Notes: a model not told the origin generated them from the letters alone. Counted from the stretch's first letter, positions 33,601-44,728 are shown. The stretch: DNA of 64,000 bases from Strigamia acuminata (GCA_949358305.1 OX442314.1:27947118-28011117), one strand, 5' to 3'. A program made the numbers and translations.

Positions 33601-36600
33601 CAGACGACGCAACTCAACCGCGTGACAGCCCCCTCTTTAAATTTTTTGGTCTCCAAAAACCACAGTACTCTAGAATTTAAGCCAATTATTTTATATGCTA
33701 ATCATACCTTAAAAAAAATAATCAAATATATGAGTCCCACCCCAGTGTTAATCATATCTTTTACAAAGTACAACAAAATTCCACATTTCTTTATGCACTA
33801 TAACAATTCAACACTTTTTGGATTTTTCTTACATTTATATTACTTTTTTTCTTCGGGTTTTCTAACATTTTCTATAAAAAAAAAATTGTGAGATTTATAT
33901 CTCAATTAAAATACACACAAAAAAAAACAAAGTATTTAAAATCAAAAGTTCATAGAAGAGGAGCTTTTAGCTTCTCTTTTTCTTCTTCGAATGGTTCCAA
34001 GGCCTTCTGGTGTAATTCGTAAAGAATCCGGTGGCGTAGATGAATCGGATGCGCATGGCGCATGTAGTCTCGGTCCACCAGATAGCTTCTTGAAAATTAT
34101 CCGTGTTAATTTCGTTTACAAACTTTCCAAATTTCCGCTCTATCTCCAATTTCAATTGTTTAATAATACGTACTGTCACACACGAGCTTTCTAAATATCA
34201 CGTTGTTAAGTTCAATTGAAAATTTTCTCCGGTCACAACAATATGCTTGTGTTCCCTTTGAAAACGTTCAGTAGAATGTAGTGTAATCGCGTCGTGCCTG
34301 TTTGCGTAGGCGGCGTGACCGGAAACTGCCAACTTCAGGTGGTCGCGCATGCGCGTCGTTTTCGACCGCACTTGCGACGCCTGGTGACGGTTTCGGAAGT
34401 TGATTTTCCTCATTTTTCGCCGGAAGTTCGTTCTCGAATAAGCCTCGCAACGATATTTGATCGTCATCGTCGATGAAACGTTCCGAAGCTGCAGAAATAG
34501 GTTTGTTTGACGAATTTACGTTGTTTTTCGCGATAATTTCCTTTCCGCTGTCTATTTCCTTCAAATCCTCAGCAAATGTAACCTTTTTAGCTGTTAAAGG
34601 CCTCATGATATCTTCTGAAAGTTCTTCTCTCATTTTGTACGGTTTCAGTCGCTCTATGTTCACAATGTCCATCTTTTTGCCTGATGAACTTCGAATTTCG
34701 TAGTCATTCGGCGCTGTTCGTCGTACGATCTCATATGGCCCAGAGAATTGTGGCAAGAGCTTTTCGCTCAGACCAACCTTTCTATTTGGTGTTTTCAAAT
34801 AAACTAGCTCTCCTGGATCGAATTCCACGTGTACTCTGTCCAAATCAAACCTTTTCTTGCTTTTCAAACCTTGTTCTTGTATTCTTTCATTGGCAATTCT
34901 CCTTGCCTCCCTGATAAATCTGGAAGTACGCAAAGTGAATTCCTTACGAGGAAGATTTAAGTTGACATCCACGTTGAGATCTGCTTCATAACCTCGTAAT
35001 AAATAATACGGAGTGTAACCTGTTGTTTCATGGACTCCAGTGTTATAAGAGAAGAGAAGAAATGGCAAAAATGCGTCCCAATCAGTATGATCTTTATTTA
35101 CATAGCTCTGCAACATCTTAGCTATTGTTGCATTAAATCTTTCCGTAAGACCATTTGTTCTTGGATGGTATCCGGAAGTGGATTTGTGAAGGGACCTAAA
35201 CAATGCAGATATTTCCTTAATCATTTCATTTCTATATTCTGTTCCCTTATCACTCAGAATCTCTCGTGGGCTTCCTTCTTTCAGCATGACTTCATAAACA
35301 AGGGCATTCGCTGCTTCAATAGCTGTGCAAGCTGGTGCTGCTCTAGCTATTGCAGTGCGTGATAAATAATCCGTAATAATGAAAACGTACTTGTTTCCTG
35401 TGTCAGATGTTGGAAAACTGCCTAACGTGTCTATGGCTACTCGTTCGAATGGTCGAGACACTGTCGACCACGGCTGCATCAATCCTTTTGGCGGTGTTGT
35501 CATGGTTTTTGCACTTGCACACTTCGGACATGAGAGTACGTAATTCCTTACGTCCCTATAAATCCTTGGCCAGAAGAAACGTGTTCTAATTTTCTTCCAA
35601 GTTCTACTCAGGCCTAAATGAGCGCCTGTAAGACCATCATGCATTTCTACTAAAACATCTTTTCTCAAATGCTGTGGAATATACAGTAATTCTTCCGTGT
35701 TCAAGGAATTAAATTTCTTCTTAAACAAAATATCGCCTTGAAGTACGTACTGCTGTAGCGGACGTCTTCTTTTGCGCGGAAGTTGCTCTATTGTCTGCAG
35801 TGATGTGATGAGTTCCATAATCTTCTGATCTTTACGCTGCTCTGCAGGTAAATCGAGATTTTCGAGCAATAATGAAGGAATAATTACTTCTTCTTCACTA
35901 ATGTCCTCAGGAATCCTACTTAACGCATCGGCATCTGTATGTTTCTTGCCTGACTTATGCTGTACTTCATAATCATAGTCAACCAACTGCAGACTCCATC
36001 GTGCTAACCTACCATTTGGATTTTTGACGCTTTTCAGCCATTGAAGTGCTGAATGGTCCGTGATGATGGTAAACTTCTTTCCATACAAATAAGGGCGAAA
36101 TTTCTGTATGCCAAACAATATGGCCAGACATTCTCTTTCTGTCGCGGTATAGTTCTGTTCGGCATTGCTCAATAACCTACTAGCATAACAAATCACATGC
36201 TCTTGGTTGTTAAGCTTTTGTTTCAAAATGGCTCCCAAACCGTAAGCGCTTGCATCCGTCGATATGATGAAAGGCTGTGCGAAATTAGGGTGAGCCAAAA
36301 CTGGCACTGTTACCAAAGCTGTTCTTAGTTGTTTAAATGCTTCTTCATGAGGCGGTCCCCAGTCGAATTTCTCGTCTTTCTTTGTAAGGTTGACCAAGGG
36401 TTTGGAAATATGAGCAAATCCTAAAATGAATTTTCTATAATATGAACACAAACCCAAAAATCCCCTTAACTGCTTCACATTTAATGGAATTGGAAACTTT
36501 GCTACAGACTCGAGATTTCGTGGATCTGGTGAAATGCCTTCTGAATCAATCACATGTCCGAGATATCGGATTGTATCCGTCCCGAAAGTGCATTTGCTTA

Positions 36601-39600
36601 GCTTTACCTTTAAATTCGCAATTCGCAGTTTTTCGAAGACTGAGTCCAGATCTTGTAAATGTTGTTCAAATGTTTTAGAAAAAATTATAAGGTCGTCCAG
36701 ATAGGCTATACAGACCTTTCCAAGGAGGTTGCCTAATACTTTATTCATCAATTTTTGAAACGCTGCTGGGCTGTTACATAACCCCATTCCAAGGACATTA
36801 AATTCATAGTGTCCGGTTGAAGTGGTGAACGCTGTCTTCTCTCGGTCTTGTTCATTTATTTCAACTTGATGGTATCCTTGGATTAAATCCATCATCGAGA
36901 AAAACTGGGCCCCTGCCAGTTGATCTAACGTGTCATCTATTCTTGGCAGTGGGTACACCATTTTTTTTGTAATTGCGTTCAACCTTCTCCAATCAACACA
37001 AAACCTCCATTTACCGTCTCTTTTCTTGATGAGTAAAACTGGCGCGCTCCAGGGACTTTCCGATTCCCTAATGACTCCTTGTTCTAACAATTTTCTGGTT
37101 TCTTCAGCTTCTACTTCTTTTTCTGCAATTGAACGTCTATACGGCTGCAAGTGAATAGGTTCATGGTCACCTGTATCAATTTTATGACTAAAGTTGGTTA
37201 CTCTTCCTAAGTCTCTATCTGACATGGCAAATCTGTCCTGATTTTTCTGAAGTAACTGCTTCATTTGTTGCTGTTGGTTCTTGGTCATCTTACCTTCGGC
37301 TATTGCGGAGTCAAAATCAAAGCAATTTGCTTGTTTTTCATTCGACAACTCAACAACCTTAGAACTTGAGGAGTTAGAGTCAAAACAATTTGCTTGTTTT
37401 TCATCCATCAACCCAATATCAATAATATAATGTGCCTTACCAATCGCAGACTTCTCTTGCAGAAAAATGGACTTAGATGTTGGATTCGCCACTCGTATTA
37501 CGCCTTTGCCGTTCTCAAACTTTGTTAACGTCTTACAACACATAATACCAAACCTATCAATTACATTTCCCAAAGGTTCCAAAAACATTTCTTTCGTTAA
37601 AGCTGTGCTTAGGTTAACTGGAACTGCACATTCATGCATTGGTGGAATTGCTATGCCTTTTGTCACTCTTGCTACGTAATTCTGGTCCACATACGTCTTA
37701 TTCATCGGGAAAACTGCTTCTAATCCACTTTTTCGGCCCACAAAGATTTTTTGTAAATCGTAATCAACAACACACCTCGCAAAAGTCATAAATGGATCCC
37801 CCAATAAAAGTTGGTAATTGAAACTTCTAACTATCAATACTTCTACTGAATACTGCAATTGTCCTATTTGAATGTTCAAATTTGTTTTACCCACTGGAGT
37901 TATTAAATCAGTTCCTATTCCTCGTAATCTAACGTTAGGTGTAGGTTGATAATCCAACTGTAATATTTCTGCTAACTCTTCACTCAAAATGTTCTTCTTA
38001 GCTCCAGTGTCCATGACTGCCTTTATTTCCAAATTCTTTACAATTACCGGGATTTCCAACAATGATTCCGAAATTTTTATATCCATTATTGTAATGTTGT
38101 CCTTTTTCCATCTTTTCTTCTTTTTCTTCTTACTTCTATTCGGATGGTGACAATCTCTCTGTGGCCGACTTCTCAGTTTTCCGTCTGTTGTTGGGTGTTG
38201 ACTGTAGTGCTAGGACCTTCTCTTCTACGTCTTCTTGGTCTTCCAGCAGTACCACCTCTATCCTGTTGGTACCTTGGTGGATTATAAAACTCGCAAGTAA
38301 AGTGATGATAGCATCCACAAGATCGAGTATTACTATTATTACTATTATTGTTATTATTGTTAGTATTGTAATTTTGACTACCACCTCTATTACCACCTCT
38401 CTGAAAATTCTTATACTGAAAATTCTGACCTCCTCGCTTCATTGGTGTATACCACTGGCTTCCTATCAAGATGGGTTCTTCTGACGTCGGTTCCACCGTC
38501 TCAAGAGCTAATAACCGTTGCCTTAACCTTGCATTTTCAGCTAAAAGCTCGGCGTGGGTTAATGAGGTCTCCACAGTTCCACTCAGTTTACCTGATGTCG
38601 CTGGAGTTACCTTTTCATCCACCACCTTTTTGAAAAGTGAGAGCAGTAAATCCGCTGGATCCTTAACCTTATGGGTCTCGTACAACTTCACCCTCTGTTC
38701 CATCTCTGCCAGTGTGGATGGGAATACTGTAATTATCATCTTCTTCATATCGGGTTTCATACCTTGATAAACATAATTGATCTTTTGATGTTCAGTGAGC
38801 TCCGGCCTTACAAAAGCACACTCAGCCAAAACTTTTTTCATATAGGCATCTGCTGTTCCTTCTGTATGCGACATAAAATGAAGAGTATTCAAAACATTTT
38901 CCTGGCCTCTACGAAATTTATCTTCTAGTTGTGGTTTCCACTCTGTCCAAGTCCATGTTGGATTTTTCTTGAGCAATTCCACATACCAAGCCAGACCATC
39001 AGTTTTTAACGCTAATGGCAATTGTTTAACTCTCTCATCATCTGTGCCTATTGTTGCTTCGTAAGCCACGAGCCACTGATCAATATTCCCTTTTTCCGTA
39101 TCAAAACAAACGACAGGTCGCTTTTGTATCATCAAACTCTTAAATAAATCAGTTAGTACTGCCGTTGGGTCCGCCATCTTGGATACTATTCCTTTTGATG
39201 TGGATCCTTGTGTATTAGTTTTTAATAAAGGTGTTTGTATAGTCCTTATTGGTGTTAGTAATTCAAAGATTGATTTTAACTCTTTTGGTCTTGTTAATTT
39301 CAAAGGTGAGGACAAATCAAGTTCTTGTTGCGATAATGAATCTTGAAATTGATCTTCCTCCTTTATTTCAACAACTGGATCTTCCTCCTTTACTTCCGAT
39401 CCCGAATGTGATTTTGATTTCTTCCTAGTTTTGGTTATATTAGGGTTATCCACTAATCTTTGTAATTCCTGGTTCTGTAAATCTAGTAAACCGTCCGTTT
39501 GTGTCTGTGTAAGCTTCACTGGTTTATCCACTATTAAGCCTTGAAATGCACTATAATTTTTATTTCCACTACTCTATAATGCACTTCCACACATTCACTA

Positions 39601-42600
39601 TAACCAAACTTCACCAATCACTTATTCTGAAATAAATCTTTATACTATTAATCATCAAAACTAACATAAACCTCAACATAAACCAGAAAAAACACATTGC
39701 CTCTAATGGAATCGTTATCAATCAATGTTTTATCATTAAATAAACACTCAACATTCACAATCCTTATCCTGAAAAAATATCTCATTTTTATGTTTCACAA
39801 TTCTGGAAAATAAACAATTATTATTATTAGTCAACAACAGAATCTATATAAATTATCACTAATTTATCAATTTCCTGTACAAAAAAAAAAATTAAATTTA
39901 TTAAACTTTATTAAGTATATTATTATCAAAACAACTTTCCTGCTAAATTCAATATTCAACAATATTAAACAACTTTAATAATTAAATCCAAAATATTATT
40001 TAATTCAATGCAACTCAATTAAATATTCAATCACTATACTGTCTTCAAACTCTGAGTCACTCTATGATTCACTCTTATCTCTATCTAATATGCAAATTAA
40101 TCTGCACTCCTTCTAAATTTTATAAGAATTCTTATTTTTAACTGAGTTTTTACGGGGTTTCAGCTCTAATTATTCAATTTTTTGCTCAAAACTGGCTGAT
40201 TTTTACTGTAAATTTTCACTTTTCACTACTTTTATCAAACCAATTAATGGATCTAAAAAGAAAACCGCAATCTCCACCACTTTGTTACGTGGCCAAATGG
40301 CCAATAGTGACCACGTAACTTATTTACTTATTACTAAGAATCCTTTAGCTTCACTAATACTAGCTGAGCTAAAGAGTGACTTAATTAGCTAAGAGTGAAA
40401 TGAAACACAGCCAGAGTTTAAGATTGAAAACAATACAGTGTCTTTATTCTTTAAATCAAAACACTTAAAAAATAAATACAAAAATGTAAAACTAAATCTA
40501 AACTTAAACCTAATAAATACTCCAAGATATGATTAACACTTTGATTCAATTTGGAGGGAAACAATCACACCACGCCATTTGCTGGCTGGTGCTAACTGTT
40601 TAGAAGCCCGGGATGGACTGAGCTCTAAGAGCCAAAGTGGCTCTTTTATACTAGAGTCACCCCCTGAGTTAATCCAGATTGACCAGCCCGTGATGTCACC
40701 ATCACGTACGCTGGCTAGTGATAGATTTTGACAACTTCTTTAATTCTATCGCTGGTTTGAGCTGGTCGGCAGACGACGCAACTCAACCGCGTGACAATAC
40801 TGTACCACAAGCTCATGAACACATACGATGTGATCATGTGATTCTTCTCAACCAATAAGAAAGAGTTCAATTCCAAAAAACTGTAAACTACCCACTAAAA
40901 TATCCGTAGAATCCATGGTTATTCACTGACAAATTCAAAATTTCATAAAATACACAATAAATTTAATGATACACATGTTTGAAGCGTCAGGAACAGAACT
41001 GGAAAATTGAACAAAAACTGAGATTGAAACTCTGTAGGAGATTGTAATCAGACCGGACTAAGTAACCCCCTTTAGGGGGGGAAATCTAGTCAAAATGGGG
41101 GTTAAATAATTTGTGGCCTTTTAAAAATAGTCCTAAGTCCCTACTTTCAATCAATGCCATCTAGTAACAGAGAGGTGTATCTTTTTAAACTACTTTTTTA
41201 ATGTTTGTTTGTATCCATGATGCTGTGGATAGTTTAATAGCCAATGGGAGTTTGTCACAAATTTTACGAAACAGAGTGAAGAAGTAGTAAACAAACAATT
41301 TGCCATTCCCTAATTATAAGCCATTTTAACAAAACTAAAAAGCACATAAACGTAAATAAATTGCAAATAATGAAATTCATTTAGAGTTCATCTATCTTCT
41401 CGTTTTATTAGCAAATTGATACATTCAAAACAATGTTTGGAATGAGTGCAGAGCGTGTGCTCAAATTTGACTTCGTAGTTTTTCCTGTCAGAACAGGAGA
41501 ATTTGGAATAGTCATGCGACAAGACAGCAACATCAAAGAATATTTATGGCTCACATTTTTCAAACCATTTGACCTATCTGTTTGGTTATGTATTTTAGCT
41601 GTGTATATCGCCTTTGCGCTATCTCAGGCCTTGATGGTCAAATACCGCAAACACACAACCTTAGCTTCAGGTAAGAACACCATTACAATTTGTTAATCCA
41701 ATCCCACATCATTTCTTATAAAACCTCAAAGCTTATTCAATTACCGGAACGAAATATTTCTACGTTTTGCTAATTATGTCAAGCTACGGTGCAGTATTAT
41801 ATGCATCACTCACGGTTACATCATCACGACTTCAATACAACAGTATTCAAGACGTATTGTTGGACGACAAAGTCAACTTATACGCTTTTGGAGACACTTT
41901 TCCCTACAAATTAATTAAGGTAACAGAGAAGAGAGTCAACTTTTGCTCCGTTCATTTTGTATCAGTTTGGGAAGGATTGTTGTGGATCTACTCACTCATT
42001 GTTGTGAGCAGAGAAAAGAAGACAGAGGAAAAAGAAACGAATGATGTTTACTCCTTAAAGTTTAGAGAGAATCTAATCATAACAATAAAGATTCACAATC
42101 ATGTGATAGCAACCGATTGTTTGTAACAGATAACAAAAAAAATAAAAATGAAAACAATGGTTGCTGTCCCCTATGTGCTTCCATAGTACATGGGCTTTTG
42201 AAAGGATAATAAACAAATTTACACAATAGTAATATTCAAATTAAAACCTGAGTATTCAAAAACACTTAGAAGGAAGCACAAAAAACTTACATTAAATCAG
42301 TTGAGGTTAAAGATAACTAAAATTGGCACAAATAAGCAGAAAACACAGCAAATAATAGGCCTATTTGAAGTGGCCAATGAGAAAATTAAACAAAGAATCT
42401 AAATCCCGCACAACACCCTGTCTTAAAACAAAACAAAAGATGAGCAGCTAATAACTTCTTTGTGCACAGCAGGTAAATACAGCAAGCCAATTAGCTACTT
42501 AAAAATTAAACATTAAAGCAAAAACAATTTATTAACAACTTAAATTTCTGCAACTATGAATGCATTTCTCAAGTCAGTTTTTCCACGCTTATCTGCAACA

Positions 42601-43860
42601 ACAGGGACTCCGGATTGTTAGGGCCATTTGGCGGTGTGTGGAGTGATGCAGCTCACCGTGGGTGGCCAAGTGGTCACAAATGATTAAATTGGAATGAGTT
42701 TATTTAAAATACCGTATTTTACCGATTAAGAGTCGCCCTCAAATTGTAGGCGCCCTCGAATAGTAGTCGCGGCTAAGAAGAATACCGTATTTTTGCTAAA
42801 GTATGGTATTGTTTCTGTATTTAACCTCACAAACGATGAACATACGCTTCGTTTGTGACGTTCAGACTTCATTTGTTGCATTAAACAAATGTAACAAACG
42901 AAAAACCGAAGTTGTAATTGCTGACAAAAATGGCAATTTTGAATAAGAGCCGCTGCTCTTAATCGGATGTTTGAACTATTATAATAATTTCTGTTGTGAA
43001 TTATAAAATGAAAAAATATTCTATTATTGTACGGTATAAATATTTATTGATGGTTGTGGTATCTTATAAGCTTATTCCTTATAAGTAAGAAGTAATGATA
43101 ATGATGATTACAGCATAGGCCTACTATAATAAGTAATAACGCTTTTTTAATGACAGAATGGACGAACGAAACTTACACAAGAAATTTGGCGTCGCATGGA
43201 AAAAAACAGCAAAAGGGGAAAAATTCTGCGAGATGAAGATCTAAAAGTACTTTCGAAGAATTACAATGGTATCATCTTCGGGTACAGGATTCTAATAGAG
43301 AAATATGGATCAAACTGCGCATTCAGTTTTATAAAAATGCCGATCGCTGCTTCAGCATATTTCATGTTTAATAAGAAATCAAAATATGTAGATTCATTTA
43401 ATCAGAAGTACGTACCTTCGTACCTACGGGTATACAGTTGAGCCGTGTTATGACAAATCACAAGAGACCCGAATAATTGGTTTGTTATAACGAAAGTTTG
43501 TTATCAAATTTTAAATTTTTTTTAACGTGGTGTTTATTTTCAACCAACCAAGCCATTTTTAAGATTTTGTTATAACAAAAAATTCGTTACATCAGGTTCG
43601 TTTTAACGAGGTTCAACTGTAATAAATGTCTATAACATTTTTAAAATACAACTCCGACTATATATTTCAGCATTTTGAAGCTAAAAGAAACGGGAATCTT
43701 AAACAAACTTAGCAATCAGTTCGATTCAGAAATATTATGCCGAAAAATAAATTATGACTACAAACCCATCTCTATTTATCACACTATCACAGCATTCCTT
43801 ATTGTAATTGGTGGAGTTTTAGGAGCTGGAATAACAATTCTTGTGGAATTTCGTTTTTAG
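30660..43860 (+). CDS. Ionotropic receptor gene D (11 exons, 560 aa, intron 7 holds Gypsy-2)
   Basis: Exons: 30660-30720, 30827-30955, 31029-31171, 31931-32104, 32294-32437, 32497-32579, 32641-32701, then after a roughly 8.7-kb intron 41412-41670, 41732-41919, 43157-43407, 43671-43860. The total of 1,683 bases reads through. It has a signal peptide (MNITKILFFCLLSAY), S1 Arg retained (MSAERVLKFDF), M1 (VWLCILAVYIAFALSQALM), M3 (SYGAVLYASLT), S2, and M4 ending EFRF. The whole of Gypsy-2 sits antisense in intron 7, so the protein is untouched if the intron is still spliced. Premature polyadenylation or poor splicing could still reduce expression. The tail after M4 is the shortest of the array. 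Confidence 0.85.
32830..32999. mobile_element. Foldback element (MITE) in intron 7 of gene D
   Basis: 170 bp with nearly perfect inverted arms of about 45 bases starting AATAAATGTTGCTAAT. It has no coding content and lies 110 bases from the Gypsy-2 insertion. Confidence 0.7.
33114..33627 (-). repeat. Gypsy-2 3' LTR
   Basis: 514 bp, TG...CA ends; on the - strand begins TGTCACGCGG and ends CCACGTAACA. Confidence 0.95.
33628..33642 (-). other. Polypurine tract of Gypsy-2
   Basis: On the - strand AAAGAGGGGGC abuts the 3' LTR. The 625 bases from here to the pol stop are untranslated as far as I can tell. Confidence 0.7.
34268..38086 (-). CDS. pol: Gypsy-2 Pol: protease, reverse transcriptase, RNase H, integrase (1272 aa from first ATG)
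   Basis: Residues from 38086: aspartic protease AVMDTGAKKN (D26), reverse transcriptase with CIAYLDDLIIF (about 460), RNase H with STDAS (about 607) and TERECLAILFGIQKF, integrase zinc finger (H...H...CPKC), catalytic AIDTLG, SDKGTEY and TERFN (about 885, 942, 980), then FSGPYEIVRR of the GPY/F module (about 1115) and a basic C-terminus. The frame is open upstream of the ATG, through a Lys-rich stretch, to overlap the end of gag in the -1 frame, so Pol is probably made as a Gag-Pol fusion. Intact. Confidence 0.95.
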   Translation of the reverse strand: MDIKISESLLEIPVIVKNLEIKAVMDTGAKKNILSEELAEILQLDYQPTPNVRLRGIGTDLITPVGKTNLNIQIGQLQYSVEVLIVRSFNYQLLLGDPFMTFARCVVDYDLQKIFVGRKSGLEAVFPMNKTYVDQNYVARVTKGIAIPPMHECAVPVNLSTALTKEMFLEPLGNVIDRFGIMCCKTLTKFENGKGVIRVANPTSKSIFLQEKSAIGKAHYIIDIGLMDEKQANCFDSNSSSSKVVELSNEKQANCFDFDSAIAEGKMTKNQQQQMKQLLQKNQDRFAMSDRDLGRVTNFSHKIDTGDHEPIHLQPYRRSIAEKEVEAEETRKLLEQGVIRESESPWSAPVLLIKKRDGKWRFCVDWRRLNAITKKMVYPLPRIDDTLDQLAGAQFFSMMDLIQGYHQVEINEQDREKTAFTTSTGHYEFNVLGMGLCNSPAAFQKLMNKVLGNLLGKVCIAYLDDLIIFSKTFEQHLQDLDSVFEKLRIANLKVKLSKCTFGTDTIRYLGHVIDSEGISPDPRNLESVAKFPIPLNVKQLRGFLGLCSYYRKFILGFAHISKPLVNLTKKDEKFDWGPPHEEAFKQLRTALVTVPVLAHPNFAQPFIISTDASAYGLGAILKQKLNNQEHVICYASRLLSNAEQNYTATERECLAILFGIQKFRPYLYGKKFTIITDHSALQWLKSVKNPNGRLARWSLQLVDYDYEVQHKSGKKHTDADALSRIPEDISEEEVIIPSLLLENLDLPAEQRKDQKIMELITSLQTIEQLPRKRRRPLQQYVLQGDILFKKKFNSLNTEELLYIPQHLRKDVLVEMHDGLTGAHLGLSRTWKKIRTRFFWPRIYRDVRNYVLSCPKCASAKTMTTPPKGLMQPWSTVSRPFERVAIDTLGSFPTSDTGNKYVFIITDYLSRTAIARAAPACTAIEAANALVYEVMLKEGSPREILSDKGTEYRNEMIKEISALFRSLHKSTSGYHPRTNGLTERFNATIAKMLQSYVNKDHTDWDAFLPFLLFSYNTGVHETTGYTPYYLLRGYEADLNVDVNLNLPRKEFTLRTSRFIREARRIANERIQEQGLKSKKRFDLDRVHVEFDPGELVYLKTPNRKVGLSEKLLPQFSGPYEIVRRTAPNDYEIRSSSGKKMDIVNIERLKPYKMREELSEDIMRPLTAKKVTFAEDLKEIDSGKEIIAKNNVNSSNKPISAASERFIDDDDQISLRGLFENELPAKNEENQLPKPSPGVASAVENDAHARPPEVGSFRSRRLRKQARRDYTTFY
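38173..38184 (-). promoter_or_regulatory. Probable -1 frameshift point, Gypsy-2 gag to pol
   Basis: Gag ends ACG GAA AAC TGA on the - strand; the pol frame continues CTG AGA AGT. Slipping back one base on AAC re-pairs with AAA. GGAAAAC is not a canonical heptamer, but the position directly before the gag stop matches the other two elements. Confidence 0.5.
38173..39531 (-). CDS. gag: Gypsy-2 Gag
   Basis: Capsid-type structural protein. The open frame runs from 39531 (a GTG codon, open a further 14 codons upstream but without ATG). The first ATG is at 39177 in a good context (AAGATGG), giving 334 aa from there. The gag core contains CFDTEKGNIDQWLVAYEA and PTWTWTEWKPQLEDKF. The C-terminus is Asn-, Gly- and Arg-rich, with an unusual Cys/His cluster (CGCYHHFTC) in place of a standard CCHC knuckle. 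The roughly 118 codons before 39177 look like real coding, with acidic repeats (KEEDPVVEIKEEDQ). They may be translated from a non-AUG codon or joined by splicing of the leader. Confidence 0.85.
   Translation of the reverse strand: MDKPVKLTQTQTDGLLDLQNQELQRLVDNPNITKTRKKSKSHSGSEVKEEDPVVEIKEEDQFQDSLSQQELDLSSPLKLTRPKELKSIFELLTPIRTIQTPLLKTNTQGSTSKGIVSKMADPTAVLTDLFKSLMIQKRPVVCFDTEKGNIDQWLVAYEATIGTDDERVKQLPLALKTDGLAWYVELLKKNPTWTWTEWKPQLEDKFRRGQENVLNTLHFMSHTEGTADAYMKKVLAECAFVRPELTEHQKINYVYQGMKPDMKKMIITVFPSTLAEMEQRVKLYETHKVKDPADLLLSLFKKVVDEKVTPATSGKLSGTVETSLTHAELLAENARLRQRLLALETVEPTSEEPILIGSQWYTPMKRGGQNFQYKNFQRGGNRGGSQNYNTNNNNNNSNNSNTRSCGCYHHFTCEFYNPPRYQQDRGGTAGRPRRRRREGPSTTVNTQQQTEN
39532..40264 (-). 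other. Gypsy-2 5' leader
   Basis: About 730 AT-rich bases between primer site and gag. No protein frame of note. It would hold packaging signals; none can be read by eye. Confidence 0.5.
40265..40279 (-). other. Primer binding site of Gypsy-2
   Basis: On the - strand TGGTGGAGATTGCGG, three bases inside the 5' LTR. It begins with TGG, the complement of a tRNA CCA end. I cannot name the tRNA. Confidence 0.55.
40443..40448 (-). terminator. LTR polyadenylation signal, Gypsy-2
   Basis: AATAAA on the - strand, about 200 bases downstream of the TATA box. Confidence 0.45.
40643..40650 (-). promoter_or_regulatory. TATA box of Gypsy-2
   Basis: TATAAAAG on the - strand inside the 5' LTR, a consensus TATA box. 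Transcription runs leftward, antisense to gene D. Confidence 0.55.
42712..43034. mobile_element. Possible MITE with CCGTA ends in intron 9 of gene D
   Basis: TA|CCGTATTTTACCG... at the left and ...TACGG|TA at the right, with GAGTCGCC/GGCG-like subterminal words inside. Inverted ends are short, so the limits are tentative. Confidence 0.35.
43435..43619. mobile_element. Pogo/Tigger-like MITE in intron 10 of gene D
   Basis: CAGTTGAGCC... and ...GAGGTTCAACTG flanked by TA, with several GTTATAACGAA words inside. Termini of this type belong to Tc1/mariner-pogo elements. The 49834-50247 element is a relative. Confidence 0.65.
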
Positions 43861-44047
43861 ACCAAATTTCAATCTGGCAACGTGAACACAAAACCATATT
43901 GCAACAAATAGCAGTATAATGTGATAAGCAGACTCTGAATACTGTAGAACAACTAGCATCACTGCAAAATTTTGTCAAAACAAATCTCTGCACTTACTTC
44001 TTAACCAATGTAGTCACCACTCACTTGTCAGATTTAAGAAATCAGTA

Positions 44048-44205
44048 GGTGCATTCAAAAACTCTAAAACACCTCTCAAACTCGTTTCGTGTTTGTATGT
44101 GACGTCATTCCCATTAAATAACATTCCCATGTTATTCAATGGGAATGACGTCACGTACAAACACGAAACTAGTTTTAGAGGCATTTTAGAGTTTTTGAAT
44201 GCACC
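44048..44205. mobile_element. Foldback MITE with GGTGCATTCAA ends
   Basis: 158 bp between TA dinucleotides. Arms GGTGCATTCAAAAACTCTAA... and their reverse complement run nearly to the centre, which contains TGACGTCA on both sides. Starts of the same kind (TAGGTGCATTCAA) occur at about 18821 and 27577, with a variant at 25744. Confidence 0.75.
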
Positions 44206-44728
44206 TAGTAAATGTTAAATCTGCATTAAATTAAAGCTTCCACAAATTTACCAATAAGTTGTAAAAGTCCTGGATACAATAAGTGAATGTAACAGTTTGT
44301 TAAAATTGATGAAATTCGAAGATGGCGTCAGAGTAAAAAAATAAAACAACCACACGGGGCGCTGTACTGGGAGCAACATGCCTAAGGGCAACATTGCTCT
44401 TCGTCATGTTAAAAAAATGTCTAAGAGCAACATTGCTCTTCGTCATGTTAAAAAAATGTCTAAGAGCAACATTGCTCTTCGTCATGTAAATATAATGACT
44501 AAGAGCAACACCAGACATTTTTGCGTGTTGCTTTTAGGCATGTTAAATATGTTGCTATTAGTCATTTAAATACAATGACCAAGAGCAACACCAGAAGTTT
44601 TTGCGTGTTGCTCTTAGGCATGTTAAATATGTTGCCATTAGTCATGTAAATATAATGACCAAGAGCAACACCATAAATTTTTTTTTTTGGTTTTTAATGT
44701 TTTAATTTTCTTGAATAACTGGGGAACT

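Larger units (their letters stand above)
33114..40796 (-). mobile_element. Gypsy-2: complete Ty3/Gypsy LTR retrotransposon
   Basis: 7,683 bp on the - strand, bounded by the 4-bp target duplication ATAC (33110-33113 and 40797-40800). LTRs are 514 bp each and differ, as far as I can see, only at two neighbouring bases (TC versus AA, near 33302 and 40471), so it is young. Gag and Pol are open. There is no third ORF of the Gypsy-1 kind. Its Pol differs in integrase and protease motifs (DTGA, SDKGTEY, TERFN) from Gypsy-1 and Gypsy-3, so it belongs to another lineage. Confidence 0.94.
40283..40796 (-). repeat. Gypsy-2 5' LTR
   Basis: 514 bp, almost identical to 33114-33627. It contains the promoter and polyadenylation signal listed separately. 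Confidence 0.95.

Noticed and set aside
33967-34197. Open frame after pol in Gypsy-2, a possible third ORF
   Set aside because: About 77 codons, no usable ATG, no similarity to ORF3 of the other elements and no membrane segment.
44378-44569. Repeat protein frame KSNIALRHVKKM
   Set aside because: Translation of 37-bp terminal repeats of the MULE-like element; no other support.
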